Source: an uncultured Chitinophagaceae bacterium
GTDB taxonomy: Bacteria > Bacteroidota > Bacteroidia > Chitinophagales > Chitinophagaceae
Reading direction: 5' to 3'
NCBI GenBank assembly: GCA_937907395.1
Contig: CALCII010000011.1
Location: forward strand, 310,001 to 374,000
DNA: 64,000 bases
Part shown: positions 8,979 to 17,085 of the stretch, one piece after another
Layout of the letters: each line of letters starts with the position of its first letter
Numbering within the stretch: the first letter of the stretch is position 1
The notes under the pieces: model-generated
What the model was told of the DNA's origin: nothing
Database searches by the model: none
What the model saw: the letters and a program-made list of their open reading frames with translations, nothing else
Translations under genes and position numbers: made by a program

Positions 8979-9352
8979 CTGTCAGCCTGAGCAAGCCTGT
9001 CCAGAGGAATCGAAGGATCGAAGGCGGCATCATGGAATTCGATACTTGAACCCCCTGTTTGCTTCGACGAGCTCAGCATGACAAGGTCTTTCGTTTCTTT
9101 TCAAAATTTCATTCCTCAATCAAAAACATTCTGTCAGCCTGAGCCTGTCGAAGGCGGCATCATGGAATTCGTTCATAGAACCCCTGTCTGCTTCGACGGG
9201 GCTCAGCATGACAGGGGGCTTTCGTTCAATGTTTAAAATTTCATTTATCAATCAAAAACGTTCTGTCAGCCTAAGCCCAGTCGAAGGCGGTGTGATGGAA
9301 TTCTATATTTTAACCCCCTATCTGCTTCGACGAGCTCAGCATGACAGGGTGC
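8979..9352. repeat. REP-like array, three copies
   Basis: Copies start CTGTCAGCCTGAG at 8979, 9131 and 9263 and end GCTCAGCATGACA. The interior GGCATCATGGAATTCG is shared by the first two copies and modified in the third. The first copy carries an extra ~20 bases near its left end. In reverse complement the whole unit matches the array at 60.1-60.5 kb, so the two arrays are in opposite orientation. Confidence 0.88.
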
Positions 9353-9355
9353 TTC

Positions 9356-10075
9356 TCAATACAACATTTTCCTCACCATTGCCACCGAACTCAACGCTTC
9401 GCCCTTCACCATCCAGCACACGCCAAACGCCACGAGGGCAATGAATTCAAACCAGTACACCAGGTTGTATTTTGTATAATACGGAAGCAATGAAGGAATA
9501 AAGAACGAACCTGCAATCACAAGAATGCAAACAATGATGGTAACGCCACAGGTACGGTACAAACGGTTGCGCCTTACTTTATCGGCCGGGCGCTTCCCCG
9601 GCTCTTCCTTGCTCTTGGTAAACACTTTGATCGCAATCCAGGCAAGGATGCTGAAGAAAATACTCGCCGAAATCCCATGAATGTACCCCGACCAATCAGC
9701 GGTATTCATACTCACCACCGAGCAACTGCGGTCACGCATGGGCCAGGTAGGGAAGAAAGCCACACCCAATGCAAAAATCCCGGCTGCAGTAGTAAGCAGG
9801 TTATCATTCTTTTCATAGCCGGGATACACCATTAAGAAAAACGAAGTGGCACACAACATGCCTACAAACACATCACCTGCAATGGTGTAATAATAATGGC
9901 TGATGGAATCCTGCACCAGCTTGCAATCGCCGCCAATGAAGGTTATGGCAAACATCACCGGCGCAATCAGAAAAGCGATATACCCCACCATGCGGCGGAG
10001 TTTTAAAAAAGAAACCACATAGGGATTGGCTCGTTCGAGTTCCTGTTTGGAAAGAGGGGTGTTGGTTGGTTGCAT
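9356..10075 (-). CDS. Polytopic membrane protein of unknown function (DUF998-like)
   Basis: 239 residues with about six hydrophobic helices (GYIAFLIAPVMFAITFIGG, VFVGMLCATSFFLMVY, AAGIFALGVAFFP, a helix after HGISASIFF, VTIIVCILVIAGSFFI, FEFIALVAFGVCWMV). Conserved-looking polar spots between helices include DSISHYYYT and WSGYIHGISA. These are reminiscent of DUF998-type membrane proteins, but I cannot place it firmly. It lies 32 bp downstream of another small membrane protein on the same strand and is probably co-transcribed with it. Its 3' end runs almost into the REP-like array, which may shape the mRNA end. Confidence 0.65.
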   Translation of the reverse strand: MQPTNTPLSKQELERANPYVVSFLKLRRMVGYIAFLIAPVMFAITFIGGDCKLVQDSISHYYYTIAGDVFVGMLCATSFFLMVYPGYEKNDNLLTTAAGIFALGVAFFPTWPMRDRSCSVVSMNTADWSGYIHGISASIFFSILAWIAIKVFTKSKEEPGKRPADKVRRNRLYRTCGVTIIVCILVIAGSFFIPSLLPYYTKYNLVYWFEFIALVAFGVCWMVKGEALSSVAMVRKMLY

Positions 10076-10107
10076 GATATTATATTGTTTGAATTAATCC
10101 GGTCTCC

Positions 10108-10581
10108 TTACTTTTTGTCTTCGAGGTTATAAACAACCCGGTCGATCATGTTTTCCACTTCAATAAAAACGGTGGTTTTCTTTCGTGAAGCTGTAAAAAG
10201 TCTTGCCAACAGAAAACCTATAAAAGAAGGCAGCAGGAAAACGGCCAGGATACAATAACTAACCCAATCATAATCTTCTTCGATAAGGTTGGCTCCGTTA
10301 ACCACTTTATTCATAAAATTGATTGTGTCTATTGCATCAAACAAGTTGTCAACTTTATTCCAGTAAAAGATAGCGGTGAAAAACAAAGCGATTGTTATAA
10401 CATAAGCCAAGGTTTCAAGTATATAAACCAAAGGCCGTTGTAAATAGCGGGTGAGCAACCCCGTTTCAATCTTATGTTTTGTTTCTTTCAATAAAAGAAC
10501 ATTAAAAGCACGATCCGGGTTGGGTGGAGCACTGCTTCTTCCGGTAAAAAATTCGGTAACGCTATTCAGAAAATCTTGCAT
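10108..10581 (-). CDS. Small membrane protein with two helices, unknown
   Basis: 157 residues. Two hydrophobic segments (VYILETLAYVITIALFFTAIFYW at about 52-74, then VSYCILAVFLLPSFIGFLLARLF) enclose an acidic, probably extra-membrane loop with NLFDAIDTINF. The C-terminus is charged (ENMIDRVVYNLEDKK). No known family is recognised. It heads a two-gene unit with the membrane protein 32 bp downstream and is divergent from the HsdR/HsdM remnant. Confidence 0.6.
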   Translation of the reverse strand: MQDFLNSVTEFFTGRSSAPPNPDRAFNVLLLKETKHKIETGLLTRYLQRPLVYILETLAYVITIALFFTAIFYWNKVDNLFDAIDTINFMNKVVNGANLIEEDYDWVSYCILAVFLLPSFIGFLLARLFTASRKKTTVFIEVENMIDRVVYNLEDKK

Positions 10582-10699
10582 AAAACATGTTTACAGAAAG
10601 ATAGACAAGGATTTTTAAAAATGAAAATGGCATATTCTCTGCCGCTTCTGTGAGGAATTCTTGTCTGCATTTTTTATATTGCAAAAGCAAGTATAACCA

Positions 10700-11095
10700 A
10701 TGAACCAAAACCCGGAGCAGATAGCCCGTGATATTATTGATCAACACCAGAACGACTGCGGTTGGATTCTTCAAAACAAAAATCAAATCAATCTTCAGGC
10801 AGGTATAGGTGTGGCAATTCGGCAGTATCAAACTGATATTGGCCCGGCGAACCGTCATAAACGGAAAGAAACCTACAGTGAAAAGAATCCGGAAGGCCGT
10901 TGGCGTAAATTCACTTATGATGAAATCATTGCCCGTGATAAAACCTCACTCGACATCACCTGGCTGAAAGACAAATCACTCGCTGATTTGGACAACCTCC
11001 CCGATCCCGATGAGCTGGCCGAAGAAATTGTTGAGAATATAGAAGGGGCGCTGGAAAGTTTTAAAGCAATTATTGAAGGGTTGAATAAAAAGTAA
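10700..11095 (+). pseudogene. HsdR N-terminus fused to HsdM C-terminus (type I restriction remnant)
   Basis: 131 residues made of two unrelated pieces. Residues 1-~50 (QIARDIIDQHQNDCGWILQ, NLQAGIGVAIRQYQTDIGPA) follow the N-terminal pattern of type I restriction subunit HsdR. From NRHKRKET onward, FTYDEIIARDKTSLDITWLK and LPDPDELAEEIVENIEGALE match the extreme C-terminus of HsdM methyltransferases. The HsdR nuclease/helicase core and the HsdM catalytic domain are absent. The simplest reading is an in-frame deletion in an hsdR-...-hsdM operon that left a short chimeric frame. It lies 4 bp upstream of mrr and still reads through in frame, so it may be expressed, but it cannot restrict or methylate DNA. 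Confidence 0.8.
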
Positions 11096-11099
11096 AATT

Positions 11100-12029
11100 A
11101 TGGCAGAACGTATTCCTGACTTTCAAAGTCTGATGTATCCATTACTCTCTTATTTGGGAGATGATCAGCCGCACAATCTGCAGGATGTAATGGCTGCTAT
11201 GGCATCAAAGTTTAATCTTACAGAAGAAGATTTGAAAATTAAAGTCCCAAGCGGACAAATGGGGTTATTTAAAAACAGGATCGGTTGGGCAACCTGTTAT
11301 TTAAAAAACTCGGGGCTTATTTATTATCCTCAAAGGGGAGTGTATCAGTTAACAGAAACCGGAAGATCTGTATTGAATCAAAATATCAATTACATTAATA
11401 TCGCTTACCTGAAACAGTTTGACGGGTATAAAAAATGGCAAAGTACCTTTTCACAGGGGAATGATGAGGAAAAACAACAATCCGGAGAGGCACAATTATC
11501 TGCTAAAACCCCTGAAGAAATACTTGGCGACACATTTAATGATCTGAATAAGAATCTGGCGTATGAATTACTGGAAATCCTTAAGACCAAACCGGCAAAG
11601 TATTTTGAATTTTTTGTTTTGGAGTTGTTAACCGGGATGGGTTACGGAGGAGTTGAAGAAAAGAATTTTGAAGTAGTAGGCCAATCAGGAGATAATGGTA
11701 TTGATGGAATTATTTATCAGGACAAGTTAGGAGTTGAACGCATCTATGTACAGGCTAAGCGATGGAAGGATAACAAAGTGCAATCAAAGGATATACGTGA
11801 TTTTATTGGTTCTCTGAGCCTGAAAGGGACAAATAAAGGAATTTTCATTACTACTTCCGAATTTACAGAAGATGCTTTAGCAACAGCAAAAATGAATCCG
11901 CAGAACAGGATCATTCTTATTAACGGGGAACAACTTGCAGCACTGGCTATCGATAATAATATTGGCATACAAGTGAAGAAAAATTATATAGTAAAAGAGA
12001 TTGATGATGATTTCTTTGAGGAAATTTGA
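11100..12029 (+). CDS. mrr: Mrr-type restriction endonuclease
   Basis: 309 residues, close to the usual ~300. The N-terminal ~95 residues are the Mrr winged-helix domain (FQSLMYPLLSYLGDDQPHNL, RIGWATCYLKNSGLI, VYQLTETGRSVL). A polar linker leads to the Mrr catalytic domain from about 165. There FFVLELLTGMGYGG, then D202 in GDNGIDGII, and Q218/K220 in YVQAKRW supply the PD-(D/E)xK-like active site. IRDFIGSLSLKGTNKGIFIT is also typical. Mrr enzymes cut modified, usually methylated, DNA. It starts 4 bp after the HsdR/HsdM chimera, so it was probably part of the former type I operon. With the methyltransferase gone it would act as a stand-alone modification-dependent enzyme. Confidence 0.93.
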   Translation: MAERIPDFQSLMYPLLSYLGDDQPHNLQDVMAAMASKFNLTEEDLKIKVPSGQMGLFKNRIGWATCYLKNSGLIYYPQRGVYQLTETGRSVLNQNINYINIAYLKQFDGYKKWQSTFSQGNDEEKQQSGEAQLSAKTPEEILGDTFNDLNKNLAYELLEILKTKPAKYFEFFVLELLTGMGYGGVEEKNFEVVGQSGDNGIDGIIYQDKLGVERIYVQAKRWKDNKVQSKDIRDFIGSLSLKGTNKGIFITTSEFTEDALATAKMNPQNRIILINGEQLAALAIDNNIGIQVKKNYIVKEIDDDFFEEI

Positions 12030-12040
12030 AATAGGGTTGA

Positions 12041-12115
12041 TGTGTTGTAAATGATGTGGTACTATTAGCCGATGATCAATCACTTAAAAAAGAATTAATC
12101 GAATTCGGTTTATGA
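12041..12115 (+). pseudogene. Possible 3' remnant of a lost gene
   Basis: The frame from 12041 to the TGA at 12113-12115 encodes CVVNDVVLLADDQSLKKELI followed by EFGL. It reads like the natural C-terminus of a protein but has no start. Its stop overlaps the start of the next gene in an ATGA arrangement, typical of translationally coupled genes. This suggests an upstream partner was deleted. The fragment is short and chance cannot be excluded. Confidence 0.35.
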
Positions 12116-12936
12116 TTAATCAATACCGTAAACAAGAATTAGAATACGCAATTGAAAGTTTTTACGAGTTTTTTAAAAACCCGGAAAAACCTAAGTTTAA
12201 TGGATTGTCCAGTTTTGAAAATCTTACAAACGAAGAAGAAGTATTTACAAAGAGTCTTATTGAAAATCGGCTAAATACCCGATTTGAAACTGCAAAGTGG
12301 TTTTCTGATGGGTTTAATGACCCGGCTAAAATCAATATTGTTTTGTTTTTTGTTTCTCCACCGCCATTTTTTTCAACAGATATAAATGTGGTTGTTGGTG
12401 TCAGAACTGTCTTTTCATCAATTGTAAATTATTCAATGAAAACCGGCGACAAAAAGGAGTTTATATACTGGATACAGAAATTATACAAGAAAGGGTATAT
12501 GAGTAAATCGCAGGATCTTGATTTTTTAAAAATCAGCTTTGATAAGTTGAAAAACGACTATCAATGTCTGATCTGGAGTTTAGCACGGTTTGCATTTAAG
12601 CTGAATGATTTTGAAAAAATTAAGCTGGCATTTGATCATCATATGACTTTGCTTACAGTGGCATCTTTTAAAATGCGTCGCCCGTTTGGTATCAACTTCC
12701 ATAATCTTTTAGGGGTTGCTAATAATGCATTGCAGCACTATCGCTCTCATATTGAATTGATTTTACATGCAATGGAGGTATATGATGTGGCTTACGATAT
12801 TGAAAAACGGGATCATAAAAACACATTCAAGCAAAGGTTGGAAGATTACTATGAAACAATGCCTCCGCAAGATCCCGATCTTGTAGAAGTGGTTTTTGAA
12901 TTATTCCCGGAGTTAAACGAAACACCTATTTCTTAA
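12112..12936 (+). CDS. Hypothetical protein in defence island
   Basis: 274 residues, soluble, rich in aromatic and lysine residues, predicted mostly alpha-helical. No motif is recognised. Notable stretches are NIVLFFVSPPPFFSTDINVV, which is hydrophobic with a proline turn, and the acidic end PQDPDLVEVVFELFPELNET. It is codirectional with mrr and convergent with the helicase gene, whose coding end it overlaps by 11 bp. The ATG at 12112 overlaps the stop of a possible gene remnant. A defence-related role is a guess from location only. Confidence 0.65.
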   Translation: MINQYRKQELEYAIESFYEFFKNPEKPKFNGLSSFENLTNEEEVFTKSLIENRLNTRFETAKWFSDGFNDPAKINIVLFFVSPPPFFSTDINVVVGVRTVFSSIVNYSMKTGDKKEFIYWIQKLYKKGYMSKSQDLDFLKISFDKLKNDYQCLIWSLARFAFKLNDFEKIKLAFDHHMTLLTVASFKMRRPFGINFHNLLGVANNALQHYRSHIELILHAMEVYDVAYDIEKRDHKNTFKQRLEDYYETMPPQDPDLVEVVFELFPELNETPIS

Positions 12937-15070
12937 GATTCTTACCGCAGAATCTGCAAAAATTGTCAATTTCTGTTACTTCTGTTTGGCAATTAGTACA
13001 AACAGTTATTGGTTGTATTACACTTTTAAAACCAACTGCATTAACTGCATAAAACTCGTTTGGAATTTCATTGATAAACCTTGATTCATTACCTAATTCT
13101 GTAATCAGATAAATTTCATCTTTGGCTCTTGTAAGCGCCACGTAAAACAAGCGACGCTCTTCTTCCATAAGCATATCGTATTTCACATCTTTTATTACCC
13201 GGAAAATAGCGTCATCCAGCCAGATATCCGGAAATCCTCCTGTGCCATCTGTCATCCCAACAATAAAAACAATTTTAGCCTCAAGACCTTTGGCTGCATG
13301 AATTGTTCTCGCTGTAACTTTTAGTCTTTCTTGCCACAAGGCATCCCTATATGGCTGATACATTTTGCTTCGTCTGTATAATATTAATATTTCCTCAGCC
13401 CTGATTCCTTCCTCCTGAAGCTGCCGTACTTTATTAACAAGGTATTCGACGCCATCGTCATCCATACTTTTCGCCCTGTATATCTGTATTTTACTGGGAG
13501 TTTGCCTTGAAGCCCTGATTTCTTTGTCAATCTGGAATTTATTTTTTCGGATCACTTCATTGCTGGCGCTAACTATGGTTTGATTACTTCTGTAATTAAC
13601 ATCAAGTTGAATGAGTTCTGCTTCAGGAAAATGGTTTTTAAAGTTTACTATATAATCAACCTCTGAGCCACGGAATCCATATATGCTTTGCCAATCATCA
13701 CCAACACAGAATAATTGGGTTTCAGGCGTTATTAAAAGCCTCAGCAGTTTTACTTGCAAATTGTTGACATCCTGAAATTCATCAACCATTACATGTTTAT
13801 ATCGCTCATGGTATGCGGCACGCAATTCTGGATGTTGCTCCAATAAACGTATTGTTTCAAGTATGAGATCATCAAAATCAAGATAAGAGCGATTAATGCA
13901 ATATTTTTTATGTTCTTTTAATAACGGTATAGCCAATTCATAAAATACTCTTACCCGCTCATGCGGATGGTCAGACGATTTTTTTAAGAGCATCTCCAAA
14001 GGAATATCATGAGCTTTGATCATTGATTGTATTCTCATGACCGTTTTTAAAAACTCTTTAATTTTATCCTGGTAGCTTTTAAATTCTTCTTCATAGCTCA
14101 AAGCAACCTGTTGAGAAATCTCTTTTGTTATTTTACCCATGACGATTCGTTCCAGTGCCATATTAAACAAGGTGGAATCGTGTGTCATTTCTTCATAAGT
14201 CTGAGCAAAGTTTCTTCCACCTTCCTGAAATTGTTTTTCCTTTTCTTCTGTAGGATAACTCTTTTTGCTTTTGTGTTCTAAAAAGAGATCGGCTTGTGGT
14301 ATATAAAAGTCAGGTTGAAATGGAAAGTCTTTCATGTCAACAACAGGTTCATATTCATACTTTATATTATGTCTGAAAAGCCAGTCGGCAATGTCTCTCT
14401 CCGACTTCGATTTTACCTTTTCACCCTTAAGAGTTGTATAAAGTATTTGATTTGACAAATCTTTGTCTTTTATTGCTTTGTCTAGGCTTGATTTGTCAAC
14501 ATAGTAATCCAGAATATAGCGCTTTAACAGTAAAATATATTGGTTGTTTTTGCATAGTTCTAGTAGCGTTTTATGTAGTATGTCATAACTTTTTTCAATT
14601 GCTATTGTTTGCTTCTCATCTGGCTCTTTAGTCTCTTCAGTCCGGTCATCAATCAGCAATCTGAATTTATTATCAAACCCGGCGCCGCCGCTATTTTTTA
14701 AGATCTGATAACAAAGTGAATGAAATGTTTTTACGGTTAGGTTAGCAATCCAAGGTTGTTTTTGGGTTCTTAATCTCCGCTCAAGATCCAATTCTTCCTT
14801 TGTTGCTTTTTTATCATTTAGAATCGCCTCATAACCTCCTGAATTATCTCCAGCTATAATAAGCCTGTCAAGCATTTCATTTGTAGCATTTTTTGTAAAT
14901 GTTATGGCGAGAATCTCAGAGGGTTTTACTTGTTTATTGCTAATCAGGTGCAACAATCTTTGAATGAGTGTTTTTGTTTTCCCTGAACCAGCGCCTGCTA
15001 AAACAAGAAGTCTTTTTGATTGTGAGATTACCGCTTCCTGTTGTTTTTTATTAAGACTTGATAAGGCCAT
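12926..15070 (-). CDS. UvrD/Rep-like helicase with embedded PD-(D/E)xK-like motif and C-terminal zinc ribbon
   Basis: 714 residues, superfamily 1A helicase. Walker A is LAGAGSGKT (25-32), motif Ia is AITFTKNATNEM, Walker B is MVDEFQD, and later motifs include VGDDWQSIYGFRGSE, YRRS and TIHAAKGLEAKIVFI. Between the first helicase segments, at about 222-270, lies SERDIADWLF, QPDFYIP and LFLEHKSKK. This is a PD-(D/E)xK-style set with E224, D254, E265 and K267, a nuclease insert known in some HelD/UvrD relatives. The C-terminus ends in a four-cysteine ribbon (CTNCQTE, CRFCGKN). A role in DNA repair or in destroying foreign DNA fits both the architecture and the neighbouring mrr. The ATG at 15070 gives MALSSLNKKQQEAVI, a standard UvrD opening. 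Confidence 0.9.
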   Translation of the reverse strand: MALSSLNKKQQEAVISQSKRLLVLAGAGSGKTKTLIQRLLHLISNKQVKPSEILAITFTKNATNEMLDRLIIAGDNSGGYEAILNDKKATKEELDLERRLRTQKQPWIANLTVKTFHSLCYQILKNSGGAGFDNKFRLLIDDRTEETKEPDEKQTIAIEKSYDILHKTLLELCKNNQYILLLKRYILDYYVDKSSLDKAIKDKDLSNQILYTTLKGEKVKSKSERDIADWLFRHNIKYEYEPVVDMKDFPFQPDFYIPQADLFLEHKSKKSYPTEEKEKQFQEGGRNFAQTYEEMTHDSTLFNMALERIVMGKITKEISQQVALSYEEEFKSYQDKIKEFLKTVMRIQSMIKAHDIPLEMLLKKSSDHPHERVRVFYELAIPLLKEHKKYCINRSYLDFDDLILETIRLLEQHPELRAAYHERYKHVMVDEFQDVNNLQVKLLRLLITPETQLFCVGDDWQSIYGFRGSEVDYIVNFKNHFPEAELIQLDVNYRSNQTIVSASNEVIRKNKFQIDKEIRASRQTPSKIQIYRAKSMDDDGVEYLVNKVRQLQEEGIRAEEILILYRRSKMYQPYRDALWQERLKVTARTIHAAKGLEAKIVFIVGMTDGTGGFPDIWLDDAIFRVIKDVKYDMLMEEERRLFYVALTRAKDEIYLITELGNESRFINEIPNEFYAVNAVGFKSVIQPITVCTNCQTEVTEIDNFCRFCGKNLKK

Positions 15071-15210
15071 GTTTCATATTGTTAACTGTGGCTTTAAATT
15101 AAACTAAAAATGTATGTGGTGTATACACGAATATGGTTGCCAGGAATTCTGAATTTCATTTCTGTTACCGATTATATTTCCTTGACTACTTTTTATGACC
15201 CCCCAAAAAG

Positions 15211-15240
15211 AAAAGGCAAACCCGCTAAAGCCTGCCTTTT
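15211..15240. terminator. Possible bidirectional hairpin terminator
   Basis: AAAAGGCA / TGCCTTTT, an 8-bp stem with a 14-base loop and T-rich flanks on both strands. It lies in the gap between the helicase start and tRNA-Phe. I see no gene in 15071-15650; reading frames there lack protein character. Confidence 0.5.
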
Positions 15241-15653
15241 CCGGTATCAGCCAGGCGGACCATATGGATCCGTTGCTGCTGTACCTGCTTTTGAAATGCC
15301 GCCCCGTTTTTGCTGAAAGCCCTCAGGCTTCCAGGTGAGGCCGTCTCAGTTACTGTTGCTGCAACTCAAGCGGCCATTTGATCCGGTTCACAGTTCCTAA
15401 AGCAGGATAAAAGTAAAAGCCCACGGTACCGGAAAAACATGATCCTCGTCACCGTCATAATGGAGGTATACTGGTTTTGAGAACAGGGCTCAATGGCCCG
15501 TTCACCTTTATTCGGCTTTGTAGGAGACGTATGCTTACTCCCACTCAAAGCCTACTCAAAGGCATGGATAGTGCCTGTGGAGTGCCTGAAACGAGAAGGG
15601 AATGAATCTGGCAAAAAAAGCGGTAAAGATTTCAATAATCAACGGCATTACTC

Positions 15654-15661
15654 TATATTTG
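15654..15661 (+). promoter_or_regulatory. -7 box likely driving tRNA-Phe
   Basis: TATATTTG matches the Bacteroidota TAnnTTTG -7 element about 60 bp before the tRNA. No clear -33 TTTG is seen at the usual spacing. Confidence 0.45.
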
Positions 15662-15721
15662 CAGCCCCGAAGCACAAAGCAATGGTAGCTTCCACTTATC
15701 AAAGCGGCGTGTTTCAGGAAT

Positions 15722-15794
15722 GGTGCGGTAGCTCAGTCGGTAGAGCAAAGGACTGAAAATCCTTGTGTCGGCGGTTCGATCCCGCCCCACACCA
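15722..15794 (+). tRNA. tRNA-Phe (GAA anticodon)
   Basis: 73 bases fold into a complete cloverleaf. The acceptor is GGTGCGG / CCACACC, the D arm GCTC/GAGC, the anticodon arm AAGGA-CTGAAAA-TCCTT with GAA, and the T arm GGCGG-TTCGATC-CCGCC. The discriminator is A and CCA is not encoded. Position 5-68 of the acceptor stem is a C-A mismatch, which is unusual but isolated. Confidence 0.95.
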
Positions 15795-15805
15795 CGTAAA
15801 AATGT

Positions 15806-15847
15806 AAAAACGGCTTGTAAATCAATGATTTATGAGCCGTTTTTTTT
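15806..15847 (+). terminator. Terminator after tRNA-Phe
   Basis: Stem AAACGGCT / AGCCGTTT, extended inward by TAAATCA / TGATTTA, followed by a T run. It lies 12 bp after the tRNA. Confidence 0.85.
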
Positions 15848-15900
15848 GAGGTACACTCAGGGGTACACATGTTTTTGTTTACTTTCTTTTACAAGAGGAT

Positions 15901-15927
15901 GAGCCGAATAACTACCATATTCGGCTC
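15901..15927. promoter_or_regulatory. Palindromic operator 1 upstream of fic
   Basis: GAGCCGAATA, seven bases, TATTCGGCTC: perfect 10-bp arms. A second copy starts 45 bp downstream. Confidence 0.75.
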
Positions 15928-15945
15928 GCTATTTTTATTATATTT

Positions 15946-15972
15946 GAGCCGAATAATCACTATAATTGGCTC
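15946..15972. promoter_or_regulatory. Palindromic operator 2 abutting the fic start codon
   Basis: GAGCCGAATA, seven bases, TAATTGGCTC: the same left arm as operator 1 and an imperfect right arm. Its last base touches the ATG at 15973, so a bound protein would cover the transcription or translation start. Confidence 0.75.
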
Positions 15973-17085
15973 ATGGCAAAATATAACTGGCAACAAAATG
16001 ATTGGCTGCAGTTCAAATTCTCTACGGAAGCTGCAGAGAATGAGTTGCTTATTTTCACTGAGAAGGTAGGGAGGGTATCCGGCATTTTAGAAGGGCTGCC
16101 AGAGGAAACAAAGCAGGACGCTATTGTTGAAATCATACTGGCAGAAGCAATCAAAACTTCGGAAATAGAAGGTGAATACCCAAGCAGAAAAGATGTGCTA
16201 TCCTCCATCCGGAAGAACCTGGGCTTACTTTACGATCCCGAAAACATCAGGGATAAATCTGCCGTTGGTTTAGGAGAGCTTATGATTGATGTCCGTAAAA
16301 CAGGCAAGGATATCTTGACGGAAGAAAAATTGTTTGCCTGGCACAGGATGTTATTGGGCGAAAGTAAAAGGGTGGCTGTTGGACGCTGGCGCTACCATGA
16401 GGAACCCATGCAAGTAATTTCTGGTGCTGTAGGAAAAGAAAAAGTGCATTTCGAAGCACCACCTTCATCAAAAGTGCCGGAACAAATGAAACGATTTATT
16501 CAATGGTTTAATGATACGGCTCCGGGCGGAAAACTCGAAATGAAAAAAGCACCCGTTCGTTCTGCAATCGCCCATTTGTATTTTGAAACCATACATCCTT
16601 TTGAAGATGGGAATGGAAGGATTGGCCGGGCCATTGCAGAAAAAGCATTGTCACAAACGATCGGTAGACCTGTTCTGTTAAGCTTGTCAAGAGCGATAGA
16701 GGCAAATAAGAAACTGTATTACGAATCGCTGGAGAAAGCCCAGCAATCAAATGAAATTACGCCATGGATTGTGTATTTCATTAAAACATTATTGCAAGCA
16801 CAGACTGAAGCGGAAGAACAAATTGAATTTACTTTGAAGAAAACAAAATTCTTTGATCGGTTTAAAGACAAACTGAACGACCGCCAGTTAACTGTTATCC
16901 GGCGAATGCTGGCGGAAGGCACTAAGGGTTTTGAAGGAGGAATGACTGCCAGAAAATATATTGGGATTACTAAGACATCAAAAGCCACAGCTACAAGAGA
17001 CATGCAGCATCTGTTAGAAGCTGGTGCGTTTATTCTTGCGGGTAAAGCCGGAGGGCGGAGTACAAGTTATCTGGTTAATTTGTAA
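15973..17085 (+). CDS. Fic family protein with DUF4172 and C-terminal winged helix
   Basis: 370 residues. The N-terminal ~85 residues match the DUF4172 opening (YNWQQNDWLQFKF) and contain TSEIEG (62-67), the (S/T)xxxE(G/N) inhibitory motif of class II Fic proteins. The Fic core carries HPFEDGNGRIGR from about residue 208, with His, Asp/Asn and Arg all intact, so AMP or another nucleotide group should be transferable to target proteins. The C-terminus (MTARKYIGITKTSKATATRD...GRSTSYLVNL) is a winged helix-turn-helix. Two identical-pattern palindromes lie immediately upstream, so autoregulation through the C-terminal domain is likely (inference). No separate antitoxin gene is adjacent; inhibition is built in. 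The start at 15973 is fixed by the operator and family N-terminus. Confidence 0.93.
   Translation: MAKYNWQQNDWLQFKFSTEAAENELLIFTEKVGRVSGILEGLPEETKQDAIVEIILAEAIKTSEIEGEYPSRKDVLSSIRKNLGLLYDPENIRDKSAVGLGELMIDVRKTGKDILTEEKLFAWHRMLLGESKRVAVGRWRYHEEPMQVISGAVGKEKVHFEAPPSSKVPEQMKRFIQWFNDTAPGGKLEMKKAPVRSAIAHLYFETIHPFEDGNGRIGRAIAEKALSQTIGRPVLLSLSRAIEANKKLYYESLEKAQQSNEITPWIVYFIKTLLQAQTEAEEQIEFTLKKTKFFDRFKDKLNDRQLTVIRRMLAEGTKGFEGGMTARKYIGITKTSKATATRDMQHLLEAGAFILAGKAGGRSTSYLVNL

Noticed and set aside
15110..15756. Coding frames around tRNA-Phe
   Set aside because: One runs through the tRNA itself, and the others have no recognisable domain, signal or neighbour support.
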